Counted from the stretch's first letter, positions 28,985 through 39,255 are shown. The stretch: DNA of 64,000 nucleotides from Symbiodinium natans (GCA_905221605.1 CAJNDS010000074.1:120808-184807); one strand, 5' to 3'. Numbers and translations are program-made. The notes: generated from the letters alone by a model not told the origin.

Positions 28985-29963
28985 AAAGTTCCTCCAAACC
29001 CTAAACCCCTAAACCCCTAAATCTCTAGACCCCTAAACCCCTAAACCCCTAAGCCCCTAAACTCCTAAACCCCTAAACCCTAAACCCTAGAAAAGGGTTG
29101 CCTTGGGTGGTTCTAGGGAAACAAAGCCCCTTATTCCATGTAAAGAACGAGAAAGCAAAGCGCTAGCGAAAGCCCGATCTGAAACCCAAGCTTAGTGTTT
29201 CTAGGGTACATAACTCCCTCATTTCAACCCTAAACCCTAAACCCCAAACCCCAAACCCCAAACCCCAAACCCTAAACCCTAAACCCCTAAACCCTGCAAA
29301 AAAAAAAAAAAACACTTAGACACTTGCACCAAGGGATGAAGACTCGCACCCCCAAAGTTGTGCTCCTAAAGGTTCCCCTTCAACAAAAACTCCTAATATG
29401 GCCCTCATGTACCCTGAGGGATCCGTAAAAAGGGACCCCAAAACCCAGCATTACAAGGTTATTGGAGGGCTACTTAGGTATATAGGGACCATATAATCCC
29501 TAGACCCTAAACCCTAAGGTATATATAGGGGGTTGTTTAGGGGAATAAGATTAAGGGCCCCCTCCTGAAAGTCCATCCTTTTACCCCTTAATTTGCTACC
29601 CCCCCCCCTTTGTTTCCCCCACAAATAACTGCAAATTAAGCTCAATTATCCCTAAAGAGCCTTAATTATGGGGGGGAATCTAGGGGGGGGTTGCCCTCAA
29701 CCCTGGACCCTAAACCCTAATTGCTAAACCCTAAACCCTAAGCCCTAAACCCCAAAGAGTAGTAGGGGAACCCATGACTAAGGGTCCAAGGTAGAACCCC
29801 TAGACCCCCTAAACCCTAAACCCTAAATCCTAAACCCTAAACCCTAAACCCTAAACCCTAAACCCTTTCATGGTAAGGCCTTTAAAGGCCAACTACCTTT
29901 AAAAAATCAGAGTCCTTGGAGGCCTTTAGGGCAAGGGTCCACGGTAGAAGCCCTAGATTGCAG
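28985..29963. other. No clear gene; telomere-like arrays and dispersed repeat pieces
   Basis: Arrays at 28990-29090, 29228-29298 (then A15) and 29815-29866. 29395-29452 is the inverse of a piece at 25684-25740 (GGGTTTTGGGGTCCCT ... ACGGATCCCT). 29782-29806 and 29936-29954 share GGGTCCAAGGTAGAACCCCT with 25646-25672 (inverse) and 41939-41960. Confidence 0.6.
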
Positions 29964-30056
29964 GGACTGGGCATCGGCACCTGGATCTTCGTCGTGGTCC
30001 TCGGCGTCTGCGAATACCAGCGCCCCTGCCTGCGATTCGGAGGGTTTTATGAGGCC
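29964..30056 (+). CDS. Exon-like island, hydrophobic, unknown product
   Basis: Preceded by GATTGCAG. The frame reads GLGIGTWIFVVVLGVCEYQR then PCLRFGGFYEA, with mostly C or G in third positions. The first half could be a membrane segment. Ends at telomere-like repeats. Confidence 0.45.
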
Positions 30057-30690
30057 CGAAACCCGAAACCCTAAACCCTAAACCCTAAACCCTAAAGGAC
30101 ACTTCGGGCATTTTTGGTGCTTCTGGGTGCAGGGTTGTTGGGTTCAAAGCTGTGAAATCTCATGGCTCATGGTTTTGTAACTCTAGGGTGGTTGGGCTGG
30201 GGATCGCTTGAGTGTCCGAATATGTTCAGGTCCCAAACTTTGAAGAGACAAAATGTCGTACTACTGTCGAGTGCTTCAAAATAGGAGCCCTTAAAAGGTT
30301 TAGGGTTTCTAGAATAGCCCCAAATGCCTTTTTGATGGTTTTCGCTGTTGCCATCGTTGCTTCTGTTTGGAGGTGTCTGGGGTTGAGGGTTTCGGGTTTG
30401 GGGTTCAGAGTTGAGGAACTGACTCAAGGCTCATGTTATTGAGCGCCTGGAAAGAGTAGGAGTTCATTCGCTAAATCCTAAACCCTAAACCCCAAACCCT
30501 AAACCCTAACCCTAAACCCTAAACCCTAAACCGTGTCGGCTCGACAGTGTCAGCCTGTGTTGTGAGCGTTAATCAAAGGGCGAGGGGTTTGTACTATAGG
30601 GTCGGAGTAGATACGAATAGTCTTCTCTTATGGTCCCCTCAAAATTCTACCATAATAAGCTCCTCCAAAACCCTAAACCCTAAACCCTAA
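30057..30690. other. No gene recognised
   Basis: Short CCCTAAA arrays at 30064-30096 and 30476-30532 around mostly unique DNA. 30595-30665 carries the phrase CTTATGGTCCC and AATAATAGC-like pieces also found at 47190-47310 and 57300-57350, a dispersed repeat. Confidence 0.5.
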
Positions 30691-30699
30691 ACCATTGTA

Positions 30700-30784
30700 G
30701 AAGACAGCCAGATCAGCCGCTCAAGCGAGGTACCAGACGGTCACCATGTGGATGGAGATCCTTGAGGACATTTGCAGAACATGA
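30700..30784 (+). CDS. Exon-like island, unknown product
   Basis: The frame reads ARSAAQARYQTVTMWMEILE then DICRT and TGA. YQTVTMWMEILEDIC reads as an amphipathic helix. GCGAG|G inside could also be the acceptor. Confidence 0.4.
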
Positions 30785-31250
30785 TTTAGGGTTTAGGGTT
30801 AGGGCTTAACTCCTAAACCATGAGCCTTGAGCCCGAATCAGTATACTTCGAAGGAACCCCCCCTACAGATTTGGAATCTGTGGGCCGTCCTATTCTGGTT
30901 GGGGGTACTCTGAGCTGGGGCACTCGCGGGCGCGGCGCTCCAGCATTGAAAAGGTGTACTCTGGCTTCTCTGGACATAATCTGGGGTTGGGGATTCTGAG
31001 GGGATACAGTACTCTGTGGTTGGGCACTCCAGGGAGTCTCTTCCTCTGGGGTTGGGAAATACTCTGGGGTTGGGGCTTCAGGAGAGTTTAGTTTCAAAGC
31101 AACCAACCCACACCGAGGGTGTGGAAGAAGAAATACGAAACAAGGGACCCGTAATAGAGACCCCCAACTAGTAAGATTCCCCTGTAATAAGGACCCCAAT
31201 AAGGCACCTCCTAATTTCGGAAACCCCCCACATAGGGCTTTGGGCTGCAC
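30785..31250. other. No gene recognised; GGGGTTGG-rich stretch
   Basis: A 145-codon minus frame (30813-31250) is Pro-rich and built partly from the repeated phrase ACTCTGGGGTTGG; it looks like chance. The right end shares AATAAGGACCCC phrases with the dispersed repeat near 47200. Confidence 0.5.
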
Positions 31251-31252
31251 CG

Positions 31253-31510
31253 TACTCGGAGGTTCATGGTACGTATTAACGAATTATAACTGTACTTACA
31301 AGCCACTTATAAGCCCCTTAAGTGCCCTGATATGGTTTCAATGACAGTTATAAGTACAACCCTCAACCCTCAACCCTCAACCCTAAACCCTAAACCCTAA
31401 ACCCTAAACTCTAAACCCTAAACCCCCCTGAACCCTAAACCCTAAGCCCTAAGCCCTAAACCCTAAACCCTGTAATAATTGGTTCGTAAGTACCATGAAC
31501 CTCCAAGTAG
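31253..31510. mobile_element. MITE-like element, GGAGGTTCATGG family, copy 1
   Basis: Left end GTACTCGGAGGTTCATGG and right end the inverse of CTACTTGGAGGTTCATGG. Inside, after an inner inverted segment (TTATAACTGTACTTACAAG and its partner), lies an array of CCCTCAA/CCCTAAA units (31360-31472). The second member at 43350-43592 has the same plan with its own array. Confidence 0.7.
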
Positions 31511-31855
31511 AGGACCGATGGAAAGCCTGGCGACACAGGCGAGGCAGACAGGTTTGGCAGAGTTTTCTTCGCGGTTTCGTGTCCTAAACCCTGAAAAGAT
31601 GCTACGGCTTGCGGCTTGGATTGCCCCTAAACCCTAAACCCTAAACCCTAAACCCTAAACCCTAAACCCTAAACCCTACGAAACCCTAAACCCTCAACCC
31701 GAACATAGAAGCTCGGAAGCCCAATGCCGTCTAAATTGCCTAAACCTCCGAACCCGACCTGGACCCCCCAAAGTATTCGTACCCGTCACCATGACCTGTA
31801 TTCCACGAGACAGCTCACATTCCGAAGATGCAAACAATATGGTGATGTGCCGAAT
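31511..31855. other. Telomere-like array and unassigned DNA
   Basis: CCCTAAA array at 31625-31695. 31511-31590 is open in two frames (one starts EDRWKAWRHRRGRQVWQSFL), so no frame was chosen. The rest is not protein-like. Confidence 0.4.
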
Positions 31856-32136
31856 ATATATAGATACATATATATATATATATTTATATGTATATACACA
31901 TTTTCATATATATATATATATAACTTTAGAATTACATTTGTATTCATGAGATAAAATATGCATATATATGCATGTATGTATGTATGTATGTATGTATGTA
32001 TGTATGTACGTATGTATGTATGTATGTATGTATGTATGTATGTATGTATGTATGTATGTGTGTATGTGTGTATGTGTGTATGTGTGTATGTATGTATACA
32101 TATATATATATATATGTACATATATATATATATATG

Positions 32137-32173
<37 letters not shown>

Positions 32174-32200
32174 GTATAGATATATAGAGAGAGTATATTC
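31856..32200. repeat. AT and TATG microsatellite
   Basis: (TA)n with C interruptions, then about 30 TATG/TGTG units (31970-32097), then (TA)n broken by GTACA. All long frames here are repeat translations. Confidence 0.95.
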
Positions 32201-32249
32201 GTATTTATTGTAATATTTATTTTTGTTTGCTCTATTTGTATTCATATAG

Positions 32250-32371
32250 ATATACTTGCTTTGGTGACGCGCAGAACATGTTGTTGATTAACGATCTGTC
32301 TAAAACGCTGGTCCGATGTCCTTGGCTCAGGTGCGCCGAGGAGGCGGACGCCGGCCGGTCCCCCAGATTCT
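32250..32371 (+). CDS. Exon-like island, unknown product
   Basis: The frame reads NMLLINDLSKTLVRCPWLRC then AEEADAGRSPRF and TGA. Third positions are C/G-rich after GGCTCAG at about 32322, which could be an acceptor. No family recognised. 32372-32990 holds no gene: C17 at about 32799-32816 and short telomere-like runs. Confidence 0.4.
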
Positions 32372-32993
32372 GAAGCTCAAAAGCCCAAGCCATGTACCTG
32401 AATTCAAAAGCCCCCACGCACTAAACCTTAGACGCTAAAACCCGTCCTACAACCGAACGCCGTAGAACTCCAGAGCCCCAAAGCCTTAAAGCATACCACC
32501 CCGGAACCCAAGAAACGCTGGAAGCTCCAAGGTCATCTAGACCCCAGCAAAAGCAACGAAAGCCATGAGCAGCCTTAATACCCGAACCATACGACAAAAA
32601 CCAGGGGAGGGACGACAAAAACCGGGGGAGGGAGGTTCGCAAATTTAGGTCCTGGGTTTGGAGTACCGTTTTGGGGGTGGAGGGGGGGCGGGGGGGTTGG
32701 GTCTATAAAAAGCTTTCTACGATATTTGTGTATACCATGGGTGCCCCTCATGGGAAATTACCTAAACCCCACGGCCCTGAACGTTGAACCTCTCCTGACC
32801 CCCCCCCCCCCCCCCCACCCCCAAATAGGAGTTCCCACAACCCTACACCCGAACCTAGAATAGCTCGGACAAGAAGTTTTGGAGTCCAGGTTTGCAGTTA
32901 AGCCCCCCAAGCCCCCCTTAGTCTGACTCTCGGAGAGCGTTAGGGCCTTTTTTGGATTCGGGGGGTTTAGGGTTTAGTGTTTAGGCTTTGCAG

Positions 32994-33068
32994 GGCCAAA
33001 ACAACCCTTCACACAAATACGGTCCAAATAATAAGCCTGAAGATCGCGGTGCTTTGAACCAGCGCAGG
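32994..33068 (+). CDS. Exon-like island, unknown product
   Basis: Acceptor GCTTTGCAG. The frame reads GQNNPSHKYGPNNKPEDRGA then LNQR, polar and protein-like, followed by TTTAGGG repeats. Possibly one gene with the next two islands. Confidence 0.5.
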
Positions 33069-33148
33069 GTTAGCGTTTAGGGTTTAGGTTTTAGGGTGTC
33101 GGGTTTCGGGTTTGGGGTTTGGGGTTTGGGGTTTAGGGTTTATGGCAG

Positions 33149-33242
33149 CACGACAACGAGCAATTCTTCGTTTTGTTGAATGAGGAGCCAGGGCTTCCCA
33201 TCTTCTTCCGCCAGCAACGAAGAACTCGTCCCTCGGGTTTCC
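33149..33242 (+). CDS. Exon-like island, unknown product
   Basis: After TATGGCAG the frame reads HDNEQFFVLLNEEPGLPIFF then RQQRRTRPSGF. Strongly protein-like with no stop. Telomere-like arrays on both sides. Confidence 0.6.
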
Positions 33243-33268
33243 GTTTAGGCTTTCGGGTTCAGGGTGTA

Positions 33269-33712
33269 GGGTTGAGGTTTTAGGGTTTAGGGTTTAGGGT
33301 TTAGGGTTTAGGGTTTAGGGTTTAGGGTTTAGGGTGCAGGCTTTAGGGTGTGGTTTAGGGAAGAGAGCCCTTTTAGAAGCTTTCCATCCTCGACCTTTCC
33401 ATGGCCTTCAGCCCAAAAGAACCTGGAAGCTCGGAGCCCGAAGCTGTTAACGAATCCCCTGAGTTTAGGATTTGGGGTTTAGGGTTTAGGGTTTAGGGTT
33501 TAGGGTTTAGGGTTTAGGGTTAAGGGTTTAGGGTTTAGGGTTCCCAGAATAAAGCCCACAAGTGGACCCCCCGGCAGGCAAGAAGAGGAAAGGCGGGTCC
33601 AAGTGGCCACCTCAGGGGGGGGGGCTCAGTTTGTATAGGGGGTTTTAGGGTTTAGGGTTTAGGGTTTAGGGTTTAGGGTTTAGGGTTTCGGGCTGTGCAA
33701 GGTCTTAGGGTT
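33269..33712 (+). repeat. TTTAGGG arrays between exon-like islands
   Basis: Arrays at 33281-33332, 33478-33541 and 33646-33690. The island 33543-33640 encodes a Lys/Arg-rich stretch in more than one frame and was left unassigned. 33713-34300 holds no clear gene. Confidence 0.75.
33380..33472 (+). CDS. Exon-like island, unknown product
   Basis: The frame reads LSILDLSMAFSPKEPGSSEP then EAVNESPEF. Acidic and proline-rich. A minus-strand frame is also open, so strand is less sure. Confidence 0.4.
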
Positions 33713-34309
33713 GTGCGCGCTAGATCTTGGGGCAATATGTGGTTGCAGGCCCTAAACCCTAGATGGTAAACCACCGGTGTGCGAAGGACTTTTGGGGATG
33801 TTTTGTGCCAGGTCGAAGTATAGTTGTATCAGCTTGAGAATCACGGTTCACCGAGGACTTTGGGGGTGGTTTGGGGAGGGGCCGCAAGGAGGAGAGAGTT
33901 TTCGGGGTTGTTTGGAATTTGGAGCTGGGAGGGGGGGGGGGGGTTTAGGTGGCGAGGCGGTTTCTCTGACCTGCGGGCTTCGGTATGTTAAGTGAGCCTT
34001 TCTCATTCAGGGGCCCCCCAAAGCCCGAATACAACATGTGGCAACCTCAAATCCTCACGGCAAGCCGCAAACCAACTAAGCCTTGGCAAAAAATCATTGA
34101 GGCTTTAGGTTTAAGGCTTTTGGGGTCTTGAAACTTAGTACTTAGGATTTAGGGTTTAGGGTTTAGGATTTAGGGTTTCAACGCCCCCAACTCAAAACCT
34201 CTCAGCACACACCACTTCAAAACAAGTGTCGGGGTTTCCCGACACCTGAAACCCCCAGCCCTCGAGAGCCCAAGCCCCTAACCCCTGAAGACCATCCGCA
34301 GCCCCAAAC

Positions 34310-34530
34310 CCTAAACCCTAAACCCTAAGCCCTAGACCCTAGACCCTAAAACTCTAAACCCCAAAACCCTAAACCCTAAACCCTAAACCCTAAACCCTAA
34401 ACCCTAAACCCTAAACCCTAAACCCTAAACCCTAAACCCTAAACCCTAAACCCTAAACCCTAAACCTAACCCTAAACCCTAAACCCTAAACCCTAAACCC
34501 TAAACCCTAAACCCTAACCCTAAAACCCTA
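34310..34530. repeat. Long CCCTAAA array
   Basis: About 27 units, nearly pure from 34374 to 34515. It ends at the exon-like island 34535. Confidence 0.9.
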
Positions 34531-34534
34531 CAAG

Positions 34535-34600
34535 CTTTCCATGACGAGGGCCTCAAAGAAGGCTGTGGTGAAGGAGGAGCCCAAGGCAAGGACTCTGGGG
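34535..34600 (+). CDS. Exon-like island, lysine-rich
   Basis: The frame reads LSMTRASKKAVVKEEPKART then LG, running into a G21 run (34597-34617). Composition resembles a basic nuclear protein tail; not recognised. Confidence 0.5.
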
Positions 34601-34617
34601 GGGGGGGGGGGGGGGGG

Positions 34618-35808
34618 TGGAGGCCTTGCGGGCTCAGGGTTTAGGGTCAGGGTTTTCCGTTTGGGGTTGATTTAGGGTTTAGGGTTTAGGGTTCATTTGG
34701 GGTTTAGGGTTTAGGGTTTAGGGTTTAGGGCTGAGACTGGGGGGTGGGCGAGCTTCCCATCCATCCCTTCCGAGCCACCCGACGCCCTCCGACTTGGGGT
34801 TTGTTAAGGGGGAAGGGACGCTTAATCTCTTTCCGCTAGTTGTTAACGCCTGTATATACACCTTATATATAGGGGCTATACCTAAGTAGCCCCCAAATAA
34901 TCCCGAAATAACCCCTGAGGTCCCTTATACGGGTCTCTCCTGTGAGTTTAGGGTTTAGGGTTGAAGGTTTAGGGTTCAGGGTTCAGGGTTCAGGGTTTAG
35001 GGCAGGGTCGCTCCATGTTGACTACAAGCCCTCCCGGCGCACCCCTCGGCTGAAAAGAAACCTCAGGCGCGATTTTAGGATGTTTTTGGGTCCTAGCCCC
35101 AAACCCTGAAGACTGAACCCTAGACCCTGGTCTGCAACTCCATGTGTCTGAGCCCTACAACCACGCACCCAAAAACCTTCTCCCCCCCCCCCCCCCCAAA
35201 CAAGAACGAGGCAACTCAACTTCATAAGCCCCTAGGGTTTAGGGTTTAGGGTTTAGTGTTTAATTAGGGCTCAGCCTAGGCTTGTAAACTCTATACCCAA
35301 AACCCTCCACCTCAAACCCTAAACTCTCAAAGCTCCTAAACCTGAAACCATAAACTCCCTAAACCCTAAACCTACCTTACGAACCCAAAGCCTGCTCTTC
35401 GTAGGTTATGACTATGAAAACCCTGTTAGGATTCTTAGGAAAGCTGCAAAATGGTAGGTTTTGTGGGTTCTTATGGTAAACCTGAAACCTAAATTTCTAA
35501 ACTCCCAAGACCCAAGCTTCCTAAACTCTAAGGTTGGAATTAGGGTTTAGGGTTTAGGGTTTAGGGTTTAGGGTTTAGGGTTTTTATGGTCCCCAATTCG
35601 GGATGTTTACAATCGAGGACCCGAAGTTTCATAGAGTGTGTATAGGGGTTAAAAAATTAAGGGACCTACATTGAGGCCCCCATACTTGGAACCCGAAACC
35701 CTAAACTCTACACCTTAGCCTAAGCCCTAAACCTTAAGCCCTAAACCCTAAATCCTAAACCCTAAACCCTAACCCCTAGACCCTAAACCCTCTTTTCTTT
35801 CGGCGCAG
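34618..35808. other. Arrays, poly-C and unassigned DNA
   Basis: TTTAGGG runs at 34665-34730, 34945-35003 and 35538-35583. 35004-35075 reads LHVDYKPSRRTPRLKRNLRR in one frame and may be an exon. A C-run of about 17 lies near 35180. 34830-34940 carries inverted pieces (CTATATATAGGGGCTA) like other MITE-like ends. Confidence 0.45.
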
Positions 35809-35868
35809 GAGAAGCTGCCTGAGAAGGTCGAGGCCCCGAAGGCATCCGCCACCCAGGCGCACCTTTAG
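35809..35868 (+). CDS. Exon-like island, possible terminal exon
   Basis: A clear pyrimidine tract and acceptor, TCTTTTCTTTCGGCGCAG, precedes EKLPEKVEAPKASATQAHL and TAG. The Lys/Glu/Pro/Ala composition is like 37908-37946 (HTAEAPVKGEKEAP), so both may belong to one low-complexity basic protein. Confidence 0.6.
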   Translation, partial: EKLPEKVEAPKASATQAHL

Positions 35869-35917
35869 GGTTTAGGGTTTAGGGTTTCGGGTTTAGGGGA
35901 AGGGAGGGGGCCTAAAT

Positions 35918-35919
<2 letters not shown>

Positions 35920-35973
<54 letters not shown>
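35920..35973 (+). repeat. Poly(dG) run of 54
   Basis: 54 consecutive G after AAATTT, followed by CGGTGG. Other runs: G21 at 34597, C35 at 37947, C23 at 47320, C26 at 49368. Confidence 0.95.
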
Positions 35974-36059
35974 CGGTGGTTCGGGTTTGGTTGAGGGTTC
36001 AGGGTTTCGGGTTGTTTAGGGTTTAGGGTTTCGGGTTTAGGGTTTAATTAGGGTTTAGG

Positions 36060-36430
36060 GGCGGCGTAAGGTCAGGTTTAGGGTTGAAGGAACATAGGGA
36101 GATCAAATATCCGTCGTACTTCTGTCAGACTAGGGTGATCGGCCTTCGGGTTCTCGGGCTTTAGGTGTGATAGCTTTCGGAATTATGCAGGTTATACAGG
36201 AGTCTAAAATTGACCAAGATTACCCATAAGACCCCAGTATGATTGTGAGATAACTACTACCGAAATGACCCAGCATACCCATTCTGATGAACCCTAAACC
36301 CTTAAACCCTTAAACCCTTAAACCTTTAAACCCTCAAACCCTTAGACCCTTAAACCCTTACACCCTTAACCCTTAAACCCTTAAACCCTTAAACCCTTAA
36401 GCCCTAAACCTTGTTATGAGGCTTTCGGGC
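36060..36430. repeat. CCCTTAAA octamer array and unique DNA
   Basis: 36291-36412 is about 15 units of (CCCTTAAA)n, an 8-bp relative of CCCTAAA. 36090-36285 is unique and not protein-like. Confidence 0.8.
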
Positions 36431-36486
36431 CTCAGAGTTTTGGGGCTTGCTTGCTGTTTTTTGCTTTGGGCTGTGTGCCTGCCCAG

Positions 36487-36538
36487 ATAACTTGGGTGTA
36501 CCTGACCATCCTGGAAGATCCTTTCTCTCCCTATGGAG
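36487..36538 (+). CDS. Exon-like island, unknown product
   Basis: Acceptor GTGTGCCTGCCCAG. Reads ITWVYLTILEDPFSPYG and ends GGAG|GT at a TTTAGGG array, so a GT donor is possible. Short but with good splice signals. Confidence 0.5.
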
Positions 36539-36689
36539 GTTTAGGGTTTAGGGGTTTAGGGTTCAGGGCTCAGGGTTCAGGGTTTAGGGGTTAGGGTCTA
36601 GGGTTTAGGGTTTAGGGTTTAGGGTTTCCAACTACACCTAACCTGTTTTGATAAGGCTCAGGGGTATGAGGGGCACACCCAGGCATGGG

Positions 36690-36785
36690 TGGGGGCGACT
36701 ATCTCACGCTGGCCGCCGTGCTACCAGCATGGCATCTTCCTCGGTGCGCAAGGATCGAAATCCGTACCGGCAAGGCCCTCCCTAT
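36690..36785 (+). CDS. Exon-like island, frame uncertain
   Basis: Two plus frames are open. One reads WVGATISRWPPCYQHGIFLG, the other GDYLTLAAVLPAWHLPRCAR. YQHGIFLG resembles the H-x-G-I-x-x-G patch of LRAT-like proteins, but this is too short to assign. Confidence 0.3.
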
Positions 36786-37051
36786 CCTAAACCCTAAACC
36801 CTAAACCTCTGTCGCGCAGCATGGCTGACTTCCTTACGAAGAATTCGGGGGGCACTTTTCCTTCATAACTGTACCGACAGTACCGGTTTTAGGTTCAGGG
36901 CTTATGGCTCAGGGGTTAGGACCCTAAACCCGAATAAGCCCTAAGCCCAAAGGCCCTAAAGCCTCTTACAGGCTCAGTTGTAGGGGTGCGCACTGCTGGT
37001 CCCCTCCTTTCTGGTCGCTGTCGGGACACATTTGGCAGCGAGCTTGGTGTT

Positions 37052-37120
37052 GATGTTCCCCCTTATGCCCCTTACTATAATCCCGAGTAAGGACTGTTAG
37101 TTAGTATATGGGGGACATCC
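37052..37120. mobile_element. MITE-like element, GATGTTCCCCC family, copy 1
   Basis: Starts GATGTTCCCCCTTATG and ends TATATGGGGGACATC, an inverted pair. Other members: 41743-41831 and 48711-48795; a half element is at 41388-41412. Confidence 0.6.
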
Positions 37121-37387
37121 CCAGATGTAGGCATAGGGTCTGGTGTTATTGGGTGGACTCAGATTGTGGATTAGGCCGGTTCTGCTTCTGAGCAGAACAA
37201 ACTGACTGGTCATAGGGGGTATAGGGCCGTATAGGGTTTGGATTTCGGGTGCTGGGTTAGCCAGCCTGAAACCTTGAACCCTAAACCCTCAACCCCCAAC
37301 CCTAAACCCTCAACCCTCAACCCTCAACCCTAAACCCTAAACCCTAAAACGCACACCCTAAACCCGAAACCCTACACCCCTGAACCA

Positions 37388-37490
37388 GAAGCCGTCAGCA
37401 AGCTGGGCCCCTGGGGTAGAAAGGCTGCCGCAATCGCCAGCATCCCACGCAAGAAGAAGCAAAAGGCGCGGGCCTCTCTGTATCCTGAAC
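37388..37490 (+). CDS. Exon-like island, basic
   Basis: The frame reads EAVSKLGPWGRKAAAIASIP then RKKKQKARASLYPEP with C/G third positions. IPRKKKQKAR resembles a nuclear localisation signal. Preceded by AACCAG. Telomere-like arrays on both sides. Confidence 0.6.
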
Positions 37491-37661
37491 CCGGTTTAGG
37501 GTTTAGGGTTCAGGGTTCAGGGTTTAGGGTTTAGGGTTTAGGGTTTAGGGGTTAAGGGTTTAGGGTTTGGAGTCTTGGGGTTTAGATTTCGGGTTGAGGG
37601 TTTGGGCTTTTTTTTGGGGGGCGTGGGTTTGGGTTTTCGGGTTTGGGACCCGCGTGGGCTG

Positions 37662-37738
37662 CCCCAAAAGAGGGACCGGCGCATATCAAAAAACATTGGG
37701 GAGGTTTTTTGGGGGGAGGCTGTCCACGCTTGTGTAGG
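37662..37738 (+). CDS. Exon-like island, unknown product
   Basis: The frame reads PKRDRRISKNIGEVFWGEAV then HACVG, between G-rich repeat and a TTTAGGG array (37735-37850). Confidence 0.4.
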
Positions 37739-37944
37739 GTTTAGGGTTTAGGGTTGAGGGTTTAGGGTTGAGGGTTTCGGATTTAGGGTTTAGGGTTTAG
37801 GGTTTAGGGTTTAGGGTTTAGGGTTTAGGGTTTAGGGTTTAGGGTTTAGGCTAATTATGTGGGCTTTTGACTGCTTAACCGGGCGCTTGAGGGTTAGGAC
37901 CTTTAGGTTCACACCGCCGAGGCCCCCGTCAAGGGCGAGAAGGA

Positions 37945-37946
<2 letters not shown>

Positions 37947-37981
<35 letters not shown>
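37947..37981 (+). repeat. Poly(dC) run of 35
   Basis: 35 consecutive C directly after the possible coding piece HTAEAPVKGEKEAP (37908-37946). The run would read as polyproline. Confidence 0.95.
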
Positions 37982-37983
<2 letters not shown>

Positions 37984-38048
37984 CCACCGTCCGGACGTGT
38001 GGGGCGCATGTTGTTGTTGGGGAGAGGCCTTCTTCTGGACCTCTTACC

Positions 38049-38157
38049 AGGATGCCCAGTAGTACCCTTATTCGCTTTTTGGGGGGGTTTAGGTTCCCTT
38101 ATGAACCCCTGTAAGCAAAAAGGACACCCTTTTTAAGCCTTGGTTACTGGGCAGCCT
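38049..38157. mobile_element. MITE-like element, CCCAGT family
   Basis: Left end AGGATGCCCAGTAGTACCC, right end the inverse of AGGCTGCCCAGTAACC. The core has CCCTTATTC, a G7 run, GTTCCCTTAT and GGACACCC. No coding. Confidence 0.7.
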
Positions 38158-38340
38158 AGCTTAACATGCCCATGAGCAAAAGGGGCCCATACAGTTGACT
38201 TTGATGAGAGGCCATGATGATCATTGCCATACATGTTCCACATGTTCGTTTTGTGGTGAGTTAGTCCTGAACCCCAAAGCCTGACACCCCCCAATCCCCC
38301 AAGCCGCAACCCTGCACCCGTCTCAGGCGGAGTAGTTCTA

Positions 38341-38515
38341 GTCTTATGGGCCCTTAAGATGGCCCCGTACCGCCTTTAAAGGGTTCTGAAGGTTGGGCCC
38401 CTTGGGTTGTATAGGGTATATGAGGGGTTTAGGGTTTAGGGTTTAGGGTTTAGGGTATATGGGGTACCCGTTTAAGGGCCCATACCAAGGGACCATGTAA
38501 CCACCCTTGGATGCT
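38341..38515. repeat. MITE-like element with an inner TTTAGGG array
   Basis: Left TTATGGGCCCTTAAGATGG, right CCGTTTAAGGGCCCATACC then GGGACCATGTAACC. Four TTTAGGG units sit in the middle (38427-38455). Same end type as 24901-25030. Confidence 0.5.
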
Positions 38516-38708
38516 GTAGAAGCGTTTGAACCCCAAACACCACATACCCAAAAACCTGCCACGACTAGGTCGGAGCTATTCAAGCTCCCTATAGCTTTCT
38601 GTTGTATATTCAGCCCTCAACCCTCAACCCTCAACCCTAAACCCTAAACCCCAAACCCCAAACCCTAAACCCCAAACCCCTTACTTAGGACTTAGGGTTC
38701 AGTGTTCA

Positions 38709-38811
38709 GGGTGCTTGGGATGGGCACCTCTTGGCCCACCTCGCAGATCCGCTATGAAGACCCAAAGTCCAGTGGCATGTTCAGAAATACAAAACACCTG
38801 GTCTAAGGTCT
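38709..38811 (+). CDS. Exon-like island, unknown product
   Basis: The frame reads GTSWPTSQIRYEDPKSSGMF then RNTKHLV and TAA. CACCTCGCAG inside could be an acceptor before IRYEDPKSSG. Confidence 0.4.
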
Positions 38812-39255
38812 AGGGTTTTAGGGTTTAGGGTTTAGGGTTTAGGGTGTAGGGTTTGGGGTTTTAGGGTTTTGGATTTTAGGGTTTTAGGGGTTTAGGGTTT
38901 TAGGGTTTTAGGGTTTTAGGGTTTTAGGGTTTTAGGGTTTTAGGGTTTTAGGGTTTTAGGGTTTAGGATTTTAGGGTTTTAGGATTTTAGGGTTTTAGGG
39001 TTTTAGGGTTTTAGGGTTTTAGGGTTTTAGGGTTTTAGGGTTTTAGGCTTTTAGGCTTTTAGGCTTTTAGGCTTTTAGGCTTTCAGGCTTTTAGGCTTTT
39101 AGGCTTTTAGGCTTTTAGGCTTTTAGGCTTTTAGGGTTTTAGGGTTTTAGGGTTTTAGGGTTTTAGGGTTTAGGGTTTTAGGGTTTTAGGGTTTTAGGGT
39201 TTGAGGGTTTGAGGGTTTGAGGGTTTTAGGGTTTTAGGGTTTTAGGGTTTTAGGT
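38812..39255 (+). repeat. 8-bp array (GGGTTTTA)n with an inner (GGCTTTTA)n block
   Basis: About 50 units. Ten or more consecutive GGCTTTTA units at about 39046-39132 sit inside GGGTTTTA units, so a single-base variant spread locally. Confidence 0.92.

Noticed and set aside
31786-32245. Six overlapping frames of 60-113 codons
   Set aside because: Translations of TA and TATG microsatellites ([16 protein letters not shown]).
36690-36785. LRAT-like motif YQHGIFLG
   Set aside because: Eight residues in one of two open frames are not enough for a domain call.
36806-36862. MADFLTKNSGG after GCGCAG, like the ADLLTK end of copia RNase H
   Set aside because: Only six residues match and nothing else of RT or RNase H lies nearby.
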